Positions 27,147 through 36,777 of a stretch of DNA of 64,000 nt are shown here, piece after piece. The notes below the pieces were generated by a model. The model had not been told where the DNA came from, searched no databases, and saw only the letters and a list, made by a program, of their open reading frames with translations. The DNA comes from JBNKHG01 sp050290225 (GTDB lineage: Bacteria > Pseudomonadota > Gammaproteobacteria > Pseudomonadales > Cellvibrionaceae), in the NCBI GenBank assembly GCA_050290225.1, contig JBNKHG010000025.1:1-64000 (forward strand), read 5' to 3'. Position numbers and translations under genes: made by a program. Within the stretch, counting starts at the first letter, position 1, and each line of letters begins with the position of its first letter.

Positions 27147-27256
27147 GCGGTCTCGTCACAACTACCAAACCGACAAAAAGAAAACGGTTCGCGCCTGCCC
27201 CCCTTTGGCAGTCTCATCGCGAACACCAAACTAACAAAAAGAAAGCGGTCCACTCC
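27141..27256 (+). repeat. two imperfect 60-bp direct repeats
   Basis: Copy 1 (27141-27195) and copy 2 (27201-27256) share the order TTGGCRGTCTC, ACCAAAC, GACAAAAAGAAA and CGGT at the same spacing, with about 80% identity by eye. They directly follow the nested inverted repeat. Function unknown. Confidence 0.55.
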
Positions 27257-27552
27257 TCGCACCCGGTTACTTGTCAGGCGCAATGCGCAATGAAAGCCCG
27301 ATTCCAAGTGTGTTAGATCAAGTCTGATTTAATACACTTAAGAACACCCAGTCGCCACCAACAACCTCAAGTTACCGAAAATGGTACAAACCCCACAGTC
27401 GCAAACTATTCTCTAAATCAGGCATGGTTTAGTGCACTCAGTAATTGCGTGTGAAAGCTTATCCGCTCCCCAGGATGACCTCCCACGCCAAATTACGGTA
27501 AAATCTCGGCCCTTTGGTAGTGTTTGATTAAATAGTAGTCGAGACTTTTTGA

Positions 27553-28923
27553 GTGGCCCCCAATTCTTATCCCATGATGGCACCCTTTGAGCGTCGCGCC
27601 GTTTTATCGCTGGCAGGCCTCTACAGCTTTCGCATGCTCGGCCTGTTTATGGTGCTGCCGGTATTGGCGCTCTACGGTCGCGATTACACCGGCAGTACAC
27701 CCTTTTTACTGGGGCTGGCCCTGGGGGCCTATGGCCTGACCCAGGCTATATTGCAGATTCCCTTTGGTATGATGTCGGATCGTTGGGGCCGCAAACCGGT
27801 GATTGTTGGCGGTCTGATTTTGTTTGCGCTCGGCAGCCTGGTGGCGGCGCAGGCGGACTCGGTGTTCGAGCTGATCCTCGGCCGTGCCCTGCAGGGGGCC
27901 GGTGCCATTGCGAGTGCCATTATGGCGCTGGTGGCCGACCTGACTGCGGAGGAGAATCGCACCAAAGCGATGGCCGTGATTGGCATGTCAATCGGGGTGT
28001 CCTTTTCCATTGCCCTGGTGCTGGGCCCGCTGGTGGCCAAATTTGGTGGGTTGGCGGCAATATTCTGGCTAACCGCTCTCTTTGCTGTGATTGGCCTGCT
28101 GTTGCTGATTCACGTGGTGCCTACACCCCACAGTACTCCCCAGACCCATCGCGACGCCGGTACTGTGCCCCATTTGCTCATGACGACGCTGTGCAACCGC
28201 GAACTGCAGCGTTTGAATTTTGGTATTTTTGCCCTGCACTTTGCGCTGATGGCTGCCTTCCTGGTGTTGCCCGGTATATTGGAAGACAGCCTGGGGCTGG
28301 CGCGGGAGCGGCACTGGCAAGTGTATTTGCCGCTGTTGATTCTCGCCTTTGTCACCATGATACCTTTTATCATTATTGGCGAGCACAAGCGCAAGTTGCG
28401 GTGGGTGTTCCTGGGCGGCATAACCCTACTGGCGACAACCCTGGTTTTTATGGCCTTTTGGCAGCAGAATTTTTACCTGACCCTGTTGGCGCTGTTCCTG
28501 TATTTCATGGCCTTTAACCTGCTGGAGGCCTGTCTGCCTTCACTGGTCAGCAAGGTGGCTCCGGTGGGCAGTAAAGGTACGGCGATAGGCATTTATTCCT
28601 CCTGTCAGTTTTTTGGGGCTTTTGCCGGTGGAGCGCTTGGGGGCTGGTGGATGGAGCTGGGCGGTAACACTTTTGTGCTCTGCGGGGCCGCCGTGGTGAT
28701 TGCGCTCTGGGCCCTGGTGGCGGTATTTATGGAAGCACCGCCCTACCTGGCCAGTGTGTTGGTGAGTGTGACCGGCGATGACCTCGATACGGTGGAGTCG
28801 CGCTTGCGTGAGTTGCCCGGGGTAGAAGAAGTGGTGCTGGTGGAAGAGGATCTGGTGGCGTACCTGAAGGTGGACAGCCAGCGGTTTAACCGCAGTGACC
28901 TGCACGCCCAGGGATTCGCCTAG
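27553..28923 (+). CDS. yajR: YajR-type MFS transporter with C-terminal YAM domain
   Basis: The 456-residue protein has 12 hydrophobic segments. Motif A reads SDRWGRKPVIVGGL near residue 75. The region from ERRAVLSLAGLYSFRMLGLF onward closely follows E. coli YajR. The last 65 residues form the ferredoxin-like YAM domain characteristic of YajR (VTGDDLDTVESRLRELPGVE). I kept the GTG at 27553 because it gives the YajR-like N-terminal length; an ATG at 27574 is the alternative. It is a proton-driven efflux pump whose natural substrate is unsettled. The TAG stop lies in a dispersed repeat on the opposite strand. It precedes ssb. Confidence 0.88.
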   Translation: MAPNSYPMMAPFERRAVLSLAGLYSFRMLGLFMVLPVLALYGRDYTGSTPFLLGLALGAYGLTQAILQIPFGMMSDRWGRKPVIVGGLILFALGSLVAAQADSVFELILGRALQGAGAIASAIMALVADLTAEENRTKAMAVIGMSIGVSFSIALVLGPLVAKFGGLAAIFWLTALFAVIGLLLLIHVVPTPHSTPQTHRDAGTVPHLLMTTLCNRELQRLNFGIFALHFALMAAFLVLPGILEDSLGLARERHWQVYLPLLILAFVTMIPFIIIGEHKRKLRWVFLGGITLLATTLVFMAFWQQNFYLTLLALFLYFMAFNLLEACLPSLVSKVAPVGSKGTAIGIYSSCQFFGAFAGGALGGWWMELGGNTFVLCGAAVVIALWALVAVFMEAPPYLASVLVSVTGDDLDTVESRLRELPGVEEVVLVEEDLVAYLKVDSQRFNRSDLHAQGFA

Positions 28924-28936
28924 TACTCCTTCAAGA
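28920..28936 (-). repeat. dispersed repeat, copy B (3' core)
   Basis: Read on the minus strand this is CTTGAAGGAGTACTAG, the same core as copies A and C. It begins over the TAG stop of yajR. The rest of the 313-bp gap up to ssb contains the ssb promoter region; no gene was seen in it. Confidence 0.55.
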
Positions 28937-29236
28937 TGATTTGCCCTATTCAGCGTTGCCCTGTTGTTTCGCCGCAAGGCGCCGTGTGTCGGCAGTGGCT
29001 GTCGCCCTTGTCAAACAGGGGTGCTCGTTCATTTGTGCAGGATGACCGGCCTTGTGCGGGGAGGCGGTGGCCATACCTTTTTCGTATTTTTTTCGTAAAT
29101 CCCTGCCAGAAGAGTTTTGGCTATGGCTTCAAGAGCCCGGGCTGGTGTAAGCTGGCGGTTTCCGCCGCTGGCAATGCCGCCGACGGTGTGAACACACGAT
29201 CGATAAGTGTTAGATAAGTATTAACAGGAGATAAGC

Positions 29237-29791
29237 ATGGCCAGCAGGGGCGTCAATAAAGTCATTCTAGTGGGTAATCTGGGTAACGATCCCGAGACCA
29301 AATATATGCCCTCTGGTGGCGCGGTCACCAATATCAGCGTGGCCACCTCCGAGCAGTGGAAAGACAAGCAGACCGGTCAACCCCAGGAGCGCACCGAGTG
29401 GCACCGGGTGGTGTTCTTCAATCGCCTGGCGGAAATCGCCGGTGAGTATCTGCGCAAGGGCAGCAAAGTGTATATCGAAGGTTCATTGCGCACCCGCAAG
29501 TGGCAGGGGCAGGATGGCCAGGACCGCTACACCACCGAAATCGTGGCCAGCGAAATGCAGATGCTGGACGGCCGTGGCGACAGCGCCGGCATGGGGGGCG
29601 GTATGAATAGTGGTATGAATAACAGCTACGCGCCTCAGCAGCCGATGCAGGCGGCACCGATGCAGCAACAGCCGGCCGCGCCCATGCAACAGCAACCCAG
29701 GCAGCCACAGCAGCCGATGCAGGCGGCCCCCCAACAGGCTCCGGCACCGGCCCAGGGGTTCGATAACTTTGATGACGATATCCCGTTTTAA
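29237..29791 (+). CDS. ssb: single-stranded DNA-binding protein
   Basis: The 184-residue protein starts after AGGAG. The OB-fold occupies residues 1-110 (ASRGVNKVILVGNLGNDPE, WHRVVFFNRLAEIAGEYL). The linker is rich in Gln, Pro, Met and Ala. The protein ends FDDDIPF, the acidic tail that recruits RecA, RecO, PriA, topoisomerases and others. It acts as a tetramer at replication forks. It follows yajR on the same strand with its own promoter space of about 300 bases. Confidence 0.97.
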   Translation: MASRGVNKVILVGNLGNDPETKYMPSGGAVTNISVATSEQWKDKQTGQPQERTEWHRVVFFNRLAEIAGEYLRKGSKVYIEGSLRTRKWQGQDGQDRYTTEIVASEMQMLDGRGDSAGMGGGMNSGMNNSYAPQQPMQAAPMQQQPAAPMQQQPRQPQQPMQAAPQQAPAPAQGFDNFDDDIPF

Positions 29792-29909
29792 CAGACTCTC
29801 AAACCTGTCGGTGTAAAACGCTTTTAGCCTCAATCCTCTGTGGTTGGGGCTGAGAACAGTCACCCATTCCAATTTCCATTATTGCTATCCGTCTTTGAGT
29901 TTTCCCGCC

Positions 29910-30779
29910 TTGAAACTGTTGCTTACAGATGCCGTTTCCCCGCTCGGTGCAGCCATTAGCACTGAGTTCGAAACGATTAATTGTACGCTCTTGCAGCCAG
30001 AAGGCCTGGACTGGTGTGACAAAGGCGCAGTGCTTGCCTATATGCGCGAACACTCCCCGGATATTGTTATTAATACCCTGGGTTGGTCGGAAGCCGATGA
30101 CGAAACCAGTCGCAAGCTGCGGGTAGCGGCGGCCAAAAACCTGGCCCTGGCCTGCAAGGTGGTTGAGGCGGTGCCCCTGCATCTGTCCAGCTACCGCGTA
30201 TTCGGCAAGGTGCAGAAAAACGGTTATGACGAGCGCGACGAGCCCAATCCATTGAGTCAGGAGGGTGAGGCATTCGTCGCCGCTGAGCAACACTTCCAAC
30301 AGACCCTGACGCGCTGGTTGTGCCTGCGCCTGAGTTGGGTCATTGGTGCCGCCGGCGACAATCTGCTGACTCAATTGCTGGCGGGCCTTACGGCAGGTGA
30401 CTCGGTGCCCGTGTGTGCGGAGATGCGCGGTGCCCCCACGGCCCTGGCTGATGTGGCGCGGGTGGTGGTGGCGATTGTGCGGCAAGTGCATTGCGGCGCC
30501 GAAAACTGGGGGTATTTTCACTATTGCAGTGGTGACGCCTGTTCCCAGGCCGACTTCGCCCAACAGGTGGCGGCGATCCTGGAGCAGGGTGATTTGCTGC
30601 GTGGAGAGCTGATGGTGGCAGAGACTTTGCGCCCGGCAACCGAACCGGCCAGCGCGGTGTTGAACTGCCGTCGCTGCCGGGATGGCTTTGGTATCCAGTT
30701 GCGCAGTTGGCGCCAGGGGCTTCACTCCTCGATCAAGACCTGGCTGCGTCATCATCAGGCGGCGCAACAGGTGGATTAG
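29910..30779 (+). CDS. RmlD-like sugar-nucleotide reductase (NAD(P)-binding)
   Basis: No ATG is available, so I chose the TTG at 29910, giving 289 residues beginning MKLLLTDAVSPLGAAI; a TTG at 29844 is possible. The fold is the extended SDR type of dTDP-4-dehydrorhamnose reductase: DIVINTLGWSEADDE matches the usual VVNxAAYTAVDxAE block, and VPLHLSSYRVFGKV matches LISTDYVFDG, with Tyr retained but the canonical GxxGQLG Rossmann motif weakened. Catalysis is therefore uncertain. It is not beside other rml genes. A strong terminator follows. Confidence 0.65.
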   Translation: MKLLLTDAVSPLGAAISTEFETINCTLLQPEGLDWCDKGAVLAYMREHSPDIVINTLGWSEADDETSRKLRVAAAKNLALACKVVEAVPLHLSSYRVFGKVQKNGYDERDEPNPLSQEGEAFVAAEQHFQQTLTRWLCLRLSWVIGAAGDNLLTQLLAGLTAGDSVPVCAEMRGAPTALADVARVVVAIVRQVHCGAENWGYFHYCSGDACSQADFAQQVAAILEQGDLLRGELMVAETLRPATEPASAVLNCRRCRDGFGIQLRSWRQGLHSSIKTWLRHHQAAQQVD

Positions 30780-30820
30780 GCATCGCCCCTTGGCGGACCT
30801 GTAGCAAAGGCGTTGGCATT

Positions 30821-30858
30821 AAAAAAGGCCGCTGCGAGTGTTCGCGGCGGCCTTTTTT
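30821..30858. terminator. strong bidirectional terminator
   Basis: A 17-bp stem with one G-T pair (30821-30837 with 30842-30858) has a GTGT loop and is flanked by six A on one side and six T on the other. It closes both the RmlD-like gene (plus) and fabB (minus). Confidence 0.92.
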
Positions 30859-30881
30859 AATGGCGGTCAGCGTGGTTGGTT

Positions 30882-32099
30882 CTAGTCGCTATAGCGCTGG
30901 AGCACCAGACAGGCATTGGTACCGCCGAAACCGAAACTGTTGGAGAGGATGCGGTCCAGCCTGGCGTTGTCACGGCGTTTGGTGACAATGTTCATGCCCT
31001 CGGCTTTTTCATCCAGTGTCTCCACATTGGCCGAGGCACAGATAAATTCGTTTTCCATCATCAGCAGGCTGTAGATCGCTTCCTGCACGCCAGTGGCACC
31101 GAGGGAGTGGCCGGTCAGGGATTTGGTGGAACTGATTGCCGGCACCTTGTCGCCAAAGACTTCGCGAATGGCTTCCAGCTCCTGGGTGTCCCCCACCGGG
31201 GTGCTGGTGCCGTGGCTGTTGATATAGTCGACATCGCCATTCACCGTGCCCAGGGCCTGCCGCATGCAGCGCACGGCACCTTCCCCGGAAGGGGCGACCA
31301 TATCGTAACCGTCCGAGGTGGCTCCGTAGCCCACCAGTTCGGCATAAATTTTGGCGCCGCGAGCCTTGGCGTGCTCCAGCTCTTCAATCACCACACAGCC
31401 GCCGCCGCCGGCGATCACAAAACCGTCGCGATCGGCGTCGTAGGCGCGTGAGGCCTTCTCGGGGGTGTCGTTGTATTTGGTGGACAGGGCGCCCATGGCG
31501 TCGAATAAAGCGGACATGGTCCAATGCTCCTCTTCACCGCCACCGGCAAAGATCACATCCTGCTTACCCAGCTGGATCAGCTCCATGGCATTGCCAATGC
31601 AATGGGCACTGGTAGCGCAGGCGGAGGAGATGGAGTAGTTCACGCCCTTGATTTTAAACGGGGTGGCAAGACAGGCGGAGGTTGTGCTGCCCATGGTCTG
31701 GGTGACCCGGTAGGGGCCTACACGCTTTAAACCGCGCTCGCGCAGAATGTCGGCGGCCTCGGTCAGGTTCTTGGAGGAGGCGCCGCCGGAACCCATAATA
31801 ATCCCGGTGCGTTCGCTGGAAACCTGATCGTCGCTCAGTTGGGCATCTTCAATAGCCTGCTTCATGGAGATATAGGCGTAACCGGCGGCGTCGCCCATAA
31901 AGCGCAGAGCCTTGCGATCGATATGCGATTTCAGGTCTATATCGACGGAACCGGCCAGGTGGCTGCGAAAGCCCATGTCCTTATAGGTTTCCTGGAACTT
32001 GATACCGGAACGGCCCTCGCGCAGGGAATCCAGTACTGCGGCTTTATCGTTACCGAGGCAGGACACAATGCCCATGCCAGTAACCACAACGCGTTTCAT
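30882..32099 (-). CDS. fabB: beta-ketoacyl-ACP synthase I
   Basis: The 405-residue protein is the condensing enzyme that elongates unsaturated acyl-ACP. The catalytic Cys is in SISSACATSAHCIGNA (about residue 163), the two His are in NSHGTSTPVGD (about 298) and LTGHSLGATG (about 333), giving the Cys-His-His triad. The length equals E. coli FabB. It lies 122 bases downstream of fabA on the same strand, the classic fabA-fabB operon of gammaproteobacteria that make unsaturated fatty acids anaerobically. It ends at the bidirectional terminator. Confidence 0.97.
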   Translation of the reverse strand: MKRVVVTGMGIVSCLGNDKAAVLDSLREGRSGIKFQETYKDMGFRSHLAGSVDIDLKSHIDRKALRFMGDAAGYAYISMKQAIEDAQLSDDQVSSERTGIIMGSGGASSKNLTEAADILRERGLKRVGPYRVTQTMGSTTSACLATPFKIKGVNYSISSACATSAHCIGNAMELIQLGKQDVIFAGGGEEEHWTMSALFDAMGALSTKYNDTPEKASRAYDADRDGFVIAGGGGCVVIEELEHAKARGAKIYAELVGYGATSDGYDMVAPSGEGAVRCMRQALGTVNGDVDYINSHGTSTPVGDTQELEAIREVFGDKVPAISSTKSLTGHSLGATGVQEAIYSLLMMENEFICASANVETLDEKAEGMNIVTKRRDNARLDRILSNSFGFGGTNACLVLQRYSD

Positions 32100-32221
32100 A
32101 AGCTACCTCTTGGTTTCTCGGGTCTGGGACGCCGGCTCACGGGGCTGTCTCCATCGGCGCATTATCTCACAGGCGGCGGCACACCCCAAAGGGTAAAAAG
32201 TCGCCACCGGGGGTCTGGGCA

Positions 32222-32746
32222 CTAGAAAGCGTCGGTGTTCTGAAAGAGACCGACGCGCAGGTCTTTGGCAAAGTAGATGTCCTTGCCGTCCACCGAGACT
32301 CGCCCGTCGGCGATGCCCATGATCAGCTTTCGCTCGATAACGCGCTTAAGGTTAATGTGGTAAGTGACCTGTTTGGCGGTGGGTAGAATCTGGCCGGTGA
32401 ATTTGACCTCGCCGGAGCCCAGGGCACGGCCACGTCCCTGATTGCCTTTCCAGGCCAGGAAAAACCCCACCAGCTGCCACATGGCGTCGAGGCCCAGGCA
32501 GCCGGGCATAACCGGATCGCCTGGAAAGTGACAGTCGAAAAACCAGAGGTCGGGACTGATATCCAGCTCCGCTACGATTTCCCCTTTGCCGTATTCGCCG
32601 CCCTGATCACTGATATGGCTGATACGATCCAGCATCAGCATATTGGGGACGGGCAGCTGCGCGTTGCCAGGGCCGAACATGCGGCCGTGACCACATTCGA
32701 GCAATTCGTCACGGTTATAGGCGTTTTTCTTATCGAAGGAAACCAT
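32222..32746 (-). CDS. fabA: 3-hydroxydecanoyl-ACP dehydratase/isomerase
   Basis: The 174-residue hot-dog-fold protein introduces the cis double bond of unsaturated fatty acids. The catalytic His is in WFFDCHFPGDPVMPGCLG (about residue 73), and the acidic partner is in LGLDAMWQLVG. It is the first gene of fabA-fabB. The 243-base region to the divergent galU gene must hold promoters for both; no FabR or FadR site was confidently seen. Confidence 0.97.
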   Translation of the reverse strand: MVSFDKKNAYNRDELLECGHGRMFGPGNAQLPVPNMLMLDRISHISDQGGEYGKGEIVAELDISPDLWFFDCHFPGDPVMPGCLGLDAMWQLVGFFLAWKGNQGRGRALGSGEVKFTGQILPTAKQVTYHINLKRVIERKLIMGIADGRVSVDGKDIYFAKDLRVGLFQNTDAF

Positions 32747-32989
32747 AGCTGAACTCTGTTTTTATCTGTCTGGGGCGCGCCAGGCCTGGGCTGCAGGCCG
32801 GATTTGCCGCCTTGCTAAGGGAGTGGCAGGGCCACAAAGGGGGCCATTCTACCGGCTGGTGGCGGGATGTCTAGCCTGCGACCGGTGGACATGGGGTGAA
32901 ATGGGTCTCTGTCATACTCCTGGACGAACGCTTGTGGTATGGTGCCAGCGACCAAGAATCTCAATTTAGGGACTGATACGGGAGTCATA

Positions 32990-33817
32990 ATGATCAAGAA
33001 GTGCCTTTTTCCTGTGGCTGGCTATGGAACACGATTTCTGCCGGCGACCAAATCCATGCCCAAGGAAATGCTGCCGGTTGTAAACAAGCCATTGGTGCAA
33101 TATGGGGTTGAAGAAGCCATTGAAGCAGGATTGCACGAGGTGGGATTTGTTACCGGACGCGGAAAGCGCTCTATTGAAGACCACTTCGATATGAATTACG
33201 AGCTGGAACACCAGATCGCCGGCAGCAGCAAAGAGCAGTACCTGACCAGTATCCGTGAGGTGATGGAAAAAGGTTCTTTTTCCTTTACCCGCCAGCGCGA
33301 AATGCGTGGTCTCGGGGACGCCATTTTGAACGGTGAGCGCCTGATCGGAGATGAGCCTTTCGGCGTTATCCTGTCTGACGACCTGTGTCTGGCCAATAAC
33401 GAGAGTCACGGCGTGCTGGCGCAGATGGTGGCACTTTATCGCCAGTTCCGCTGTAGCATCGTGGCGATTGAAGAGGTGCCCAAAGAGAATATCAGCAAGT
33501 TCGGCGTTATTGCTGGCGAGGAGATAAAGGAGGGGCTTTTTCAGGTTACCGATATGGTGGAAAAACCGGCCCCTGAGGACGCGCCCAGCAACCTGGCCAT
33601 TATCGGCCGCTATATCCTTACCCCGGATATTTTCGAGATCCTGCGCCAGACGCCGCCCGGCAAGAACGGAGAGGTCCAGATTACAGATGCCCTGTTGCAT
33701 CAGGCCCGGACCGGCTGTGTTATGGGCTACAAGTTCAAGGGGCGTCGTTTTGATTGCGGTAGTGTAGAAGGCTTCGTGGATGCCACAAATTACGTCTACA
33801 AGCATATCTACAAATAA
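32990..33817 (+). CDS. galU: UTP-glucose-1-phosphate uridylyltransferase
   Basis: The start at 32990 follows GGGAG; 275 residues. The nucleotide-binding signature is PVAGYGTRFLPATKSMPKEM, and the uridine-binding block is YGVEEAIEAG. VEKPAPEDAPSNLAI and GRYIL are also typical of GalU. It makes UDP-glucose for lipopolysaccharide, exopolysaccharide and, with the galactoside locus far downstream, possibly the Leloir pathway. It is followed 83 bases later by a phosphomannomutase gene on the same strand, an arrangement for nucleotide-sugar supply. Confidence 0.96.
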   Translation: MIKKCLFPVAGYGTRFLPATKSMPKEMLPVVNKPLVQYGVEEAIEAGLHEVGFVTGRGKRSIEDHFDMNYELEHQIAGSSKEQYLTSIREVMEKGSFSFTRQREMRGLGDAILNGERLIGDEPFGVILSDDLCLANNESHGVLAQMVALYRQFRCSIVAIEEVPKENISKFGVIAGEEIKEGLFQVTDMVEKPAPEDAPSNLAIIGRYILTPDIFEILRQTPPGKNGEVQITDALLHQARTGCVMGYKFKGRRFDCGSVEGFVDATNYVYKHIYK

Positions 33818-33900
33818 ATAGTCTCCCTCTTATGCGGTTGCCTCAACCGGGGTGGCCGCGCGCTGTTATCACTTGACTCTGTTTTCCATTAAGGAAGGTT

Positions 33901-35250
33901 ATGATTGCCCCGATTACCTGTTTTAAAGCCTATGATATCCGTGGTCGTGTGCCCGAGGATCTGAATGAAGATGTGGCTTACCGCATCGGTCGTGCCTATG
34001 TGGCATTTTTAAACGCTGAAAAAGTGGTGGTGGGCCACGATATACGCCTGACCAGCCCCGCCCTCACCGACGCCCTTGCCAGGGGGCTCCTGGATGCCGG
34101 TGCAGATGTTTACCATATCGGCCAGTGCGGCACAGAGGAGGTCTACTTTTCGGCTTTCGATCAGGATGTGGACGGCGGTATCTGCGTCACTGCCAGCCAC
34201 AATCCCAAGAACTACAACGGCATGAAGCTGGTGCAGGCCGGCGCCAAACCCATCAGTGGTGACACCGGCCTCGACCGGATTCGCGAGCTGGCCGAAGCGG
34301 GCGGGTTTGCCGAGCCTGAGGCCCGGGGTGAACTCCACCGCCTGGATATCAAGCAGGCCTATGTCGACCACCTGCTGGGATATGTGGACAGCGCCGCATT
34401 GAAGCCGCTAAAAATAGTGGTTAACGCCGGCAATGGTGGCGCTGGCGAAATCATCGATCGCCTGGAGGCCTATTTGCCGTTCGAGTTTATCAAGATTCAA
34501 CACCAGGCGGACGGCAACTTCCCCAACGGGGTGCCCAACCCGCTGCTGGAGGAGAATCGCGCGCCCACCATCGCCGCTATTCGGGAGCATCAGGCCGACC
34601 TGGGAATCGCCTGGGACGGGGACTTTGATCGCTGCTTTTTCTTTGATGAGAGCGGTGACTTTGTCGAGGGTTATTACCTGGTGGGCCTGTTGGCGGAGGC
34701 GTTTTTGCAAAAGACGCCCGGTGCCAAGGTGGTCCACGACCCCCGATTGACCTGGAACACCGTCAACACCGTCGAGCGTATGGGCGGGGTGGCCATCCAG
34801 AGCAAAACCGGACATGCTTTTATCAAGGAGCGCATGCGCGCCGAGGATGCGGTCTACGGCGGTGAGATGAGTGCCCATCACTACTTCAGGGACTTTGCCT
34901 ACTGTGACAGCGGGATGATCCCCTGGCTGTTGGTGGCTGAGCTGATGTGCCGGGCAGACAAGCCGCTGTCGGCGCTGGTCGGTGATCGTATGGCGGCCTA
35001 CCCCTGCAGTGGCGAAATCAACCGCGAGCTGGCTGATCCCAAGGCGGCTCTGGCAGCCATTGAGGCCCGTTATCAGGAGGGTGCCGAAAGTGTTGATTAC
35101 ACCGACGGCGTGAGTATGAGCTTCGGTGACTGGCGCTTTAACGTGCGCATGTCCAACACCGAGCCGGTGGTGCGCCTCAATGTGGAAAGCCTTGGTGACG
35201 CGGAGTTGATGGCCGCCAAGCGGGATGAGTTGTTGGCGCTGTTGGTTTAA
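33901..35250 (+). CDS. manB: phosphomannomutase (CpsG/ManB type)
   Basis: The 449-residue protein belongs to the alpha-D-phosphohexomutase superfamily. The phosphoserine loop is CVTASHNPKNYNGMK (about residue 100), the metal loop DGDFDRCFF (about 240), the sugar-binding GEMSAHHYF (about 322) and the phosphate-binding SNTEPVVRLNVE (about 418). The order and spacing match bacterial CpsG phosphomannomutase; activity on glucose phosphates is possible. It interconverts mannose-6-phosphate and mannose-1-phosphate for GDP-mannose. SD AAGGAAGG just precedes the ATG. Confidence 0.92.
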   Translation: MIAPITCFKAYDIRGRVPEDLNEDVAYRIGRAYVAFLNAEKVVVGHDIRLTSPALTDALARGLLDAGADVYHIGQCGTEEVYFSAFDQDVDGGICVTASHNPKNYNGMKLVQAGAKPISGDTGLDRIRELAEAGGFAEPEARGELHRLDIKQAYVDHLLGYVDSAALKPLKIVVNAGNGGAGEIIDRLEAYLPFEFIKIQHQADGNFPNGVPNPLLEENRAPTIAAIREHQADLGIAWDGDFDRCFFFDESGDFVEGYYLVGLLAEAFLQKTPGAKVVHDPRLTWNTVNTVERMGGVAIQSKTGHAFIKERMRAEDAVYGGEMSAHHYFRDFAYCDSGMIPWLLVAELMCRADKPLSALVGDRMAAYPCSGEINRELADPKAALAAIEARYQEGAESVDYTDGVSMSFGDWRFNVRMSNTEPVVRLNVESLGDAELMAAKRDELLALLV

Positions 35251-35427
35251 CGGAAACCTGCGGCCGCTTCCAGTACCAGCTCGGCATCGTGATCGGGGTT
35301 GGTCTGGAAGCTCCCCCTCAAAGTGATTTGGTGTAAGTGCTGCTTCCGCTTTGATCGTGGTCGTAGTGCTGGTGCATCGATATTGGAGTCATTCCGCTCC
35401 CGGAACCTGTCGGGAAAGAACTGGCAT

Positions 35428-35486
35428 CCTGACATCGCAGTTGATTCGCTGTGCTAGTGCGTCATATCAGCTTGAAGGAGTACTAG
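35428..35486 (+). repeat. dispersed repeat, copy C (full length)
   Basis: This 59-base unit starts CCTGACATCGCAGTTGATTC and ends TTGAAGGAGTACTAG. It matches copy D (37512-37571) at roughly 83% of positions. It lies in the gap between manB and ispB, which otherwise shows nothing recognisable. Confidence 0.75.
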
Positions 35487-35539
35487 TCTATGGCCCTTTG
35501 GCGGCTTGCTGTAATCGTCTATCTATATGAGACGCTACG

Positions 35540-36508
35540 CTAGTTATTACGACTGATTGAAAACGCCGCCAGCTCCGCCATGGCCTGTCGATACGGGCTG
35601 TCGTCGAGGCTGTTCAACTCCGCCAGGGCCTTGTCCACCTGCTCCTTGGCTTTGGCTGCGGTATAGTCCAGGGCGCCGGTGGTTTTGACGATGTCGACAA
35701 TGGCGTCCAGCTGTTCCCTGGCGCCCTCGCGGATACTGTCGGCAATCAGCTGGGCCTGGTCGGGGCTGCCTTCGCGCATGGCATAAATCAGCGGCAGGGT
35801 GGGTTTGCCTTCGGCCAGGTCGTCGCCGACATTCTTGCCCAGCTCCTCGGCATTGCCTTCGTAATCCAGTGCATCGTCCACCAGCTGAAAGGCCAGGCCC
35901 AGGTGGCGGCCGTAGCGGCGCAGGGCCTGGCGCTGGGCGTCGGGTGCGCCGGCGAGTACTGCGGTGGTCTCGCAAGCGGCCTCGAACAGGGCTGCTGTCT
36001 TCTTGTAAACGACGGAAAAATAATTGTCCTCGTCGACACCGGGATCCTTGGCGTTGACCAGTTGCTGCACTTCGCCTTCGGAAATGGTGTTGGTGGCATC
36101 GGAAAGGATGCGCATAATCTCCATATCGCCAATGGCCACCATCATCTGGAAAGCGCGGGAGTAGAGGAAATCCCCCACCAGTACGCTGGGGGCATTGCCC
36201 CATTTGGCGTTGGCGGTAGCTCGACCGCGACGCATTTCCGACAGGTCCACCACATCGTCGTGGAGCAGGGTGGCGGTGTGGATAAACTCGATAATGGCCG
36301 CCAGGGACAGATGCTGGCGCCGGCTGTCGGCGTAGCCCAGGGCATTGGCGCTCAGCAATACCAGCAGGGGGCGCAGGCGCTTGCCACCGGCTTCCACCAG
36401 GTATTGACCGATATTTTCCACAAGACCCACGTTGGAGTGCAGTTGGTCGATAATCAGCTGGTTAACATCGGCGAAATCGCCTTTGACGACTTGGTGGAAA
36501 TTCAGCAT
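35540..36508 (-). CDS. ispB: octaprenyl diphosphate synthase
   Basis: The 322-residue all-helical trans-prenyltransferase supplies the side chain of ubiquinone and menaquinone. The first Asp-rich motif is in LLHDDVVDLSEMRRG (about residue 83), and the second in FQLVDDALDYEG (about 210). GGKRLRPLLVLL near residue 43 binds the diphosphate. The length fits IspB. It is divergent from rplU-rpmA-obgE, the arrangement found widely in gammaproteobacteria. Confidence 0.95.
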   Translation of the reverse strand: MLNFHQVVKGDFADVNQLIIDQLHSNVGLVENIGQYLVEAGGKRLRPLLVLLSANALGYADSRRQHLSLAAIIEFIHTATLLHDDVVDLSEMRRGRATANAKWGNAPSVLVGDFLYSRAFQMMVAIGDMEIMRILSDATNTISEGEVQQLVNAKDPGVDEDNYFSVVYKKTAALFEAACETTAVLAGAPDAQRQALRRYGRHLGLAFQLVDDALDYEGNAEELGKNVGDDLAEGKPTLPLIYAMREGSPDQAQLIADSIREGAREQLDAIVDIVKTTGALDYTAAKAKEQVDKALAELNSLDDSPYRQAMAELAAFSISRNN

Positions 36509-36654
36509 CGAGGGGTCCGCAGTCTGGGCAAATCTGGAATTATTATTGGGATGTGTTGTTAGAGCTAGGCATGCTAGGCAGGGGGCGGGGTGCTGTCAAG
36601 CGCGACATTGACCGCAGGCCCCGTCTTCCAAGGGGTCGGCAAGAACTTGGGTGC

Positions 36655-36683
36655 TTGCAGCGACCGGGGGATTACCGTAGAAT
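36655..36683 (+). promoter_or_regulatory. sigma-70-like promoter of rplU-rpmA
   Basis: TTGCAG (36655-36660) and TAGAAT (36678-36683) are separated by 17 bases, about 95 bases upstream of the rplU start. Spacing and match are good for a strong housekeeping promoter. Confidence 0.6.
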
Positions 36684-36777
36684 GCGCGATCCTGAAATTT
36701 AGGCATACGGCGCAAGTCAGTAAAATGCACCGGGTTCCGGGGCTACTTCGTGTCGTCCGAGTTGATTGGAGCAATCT

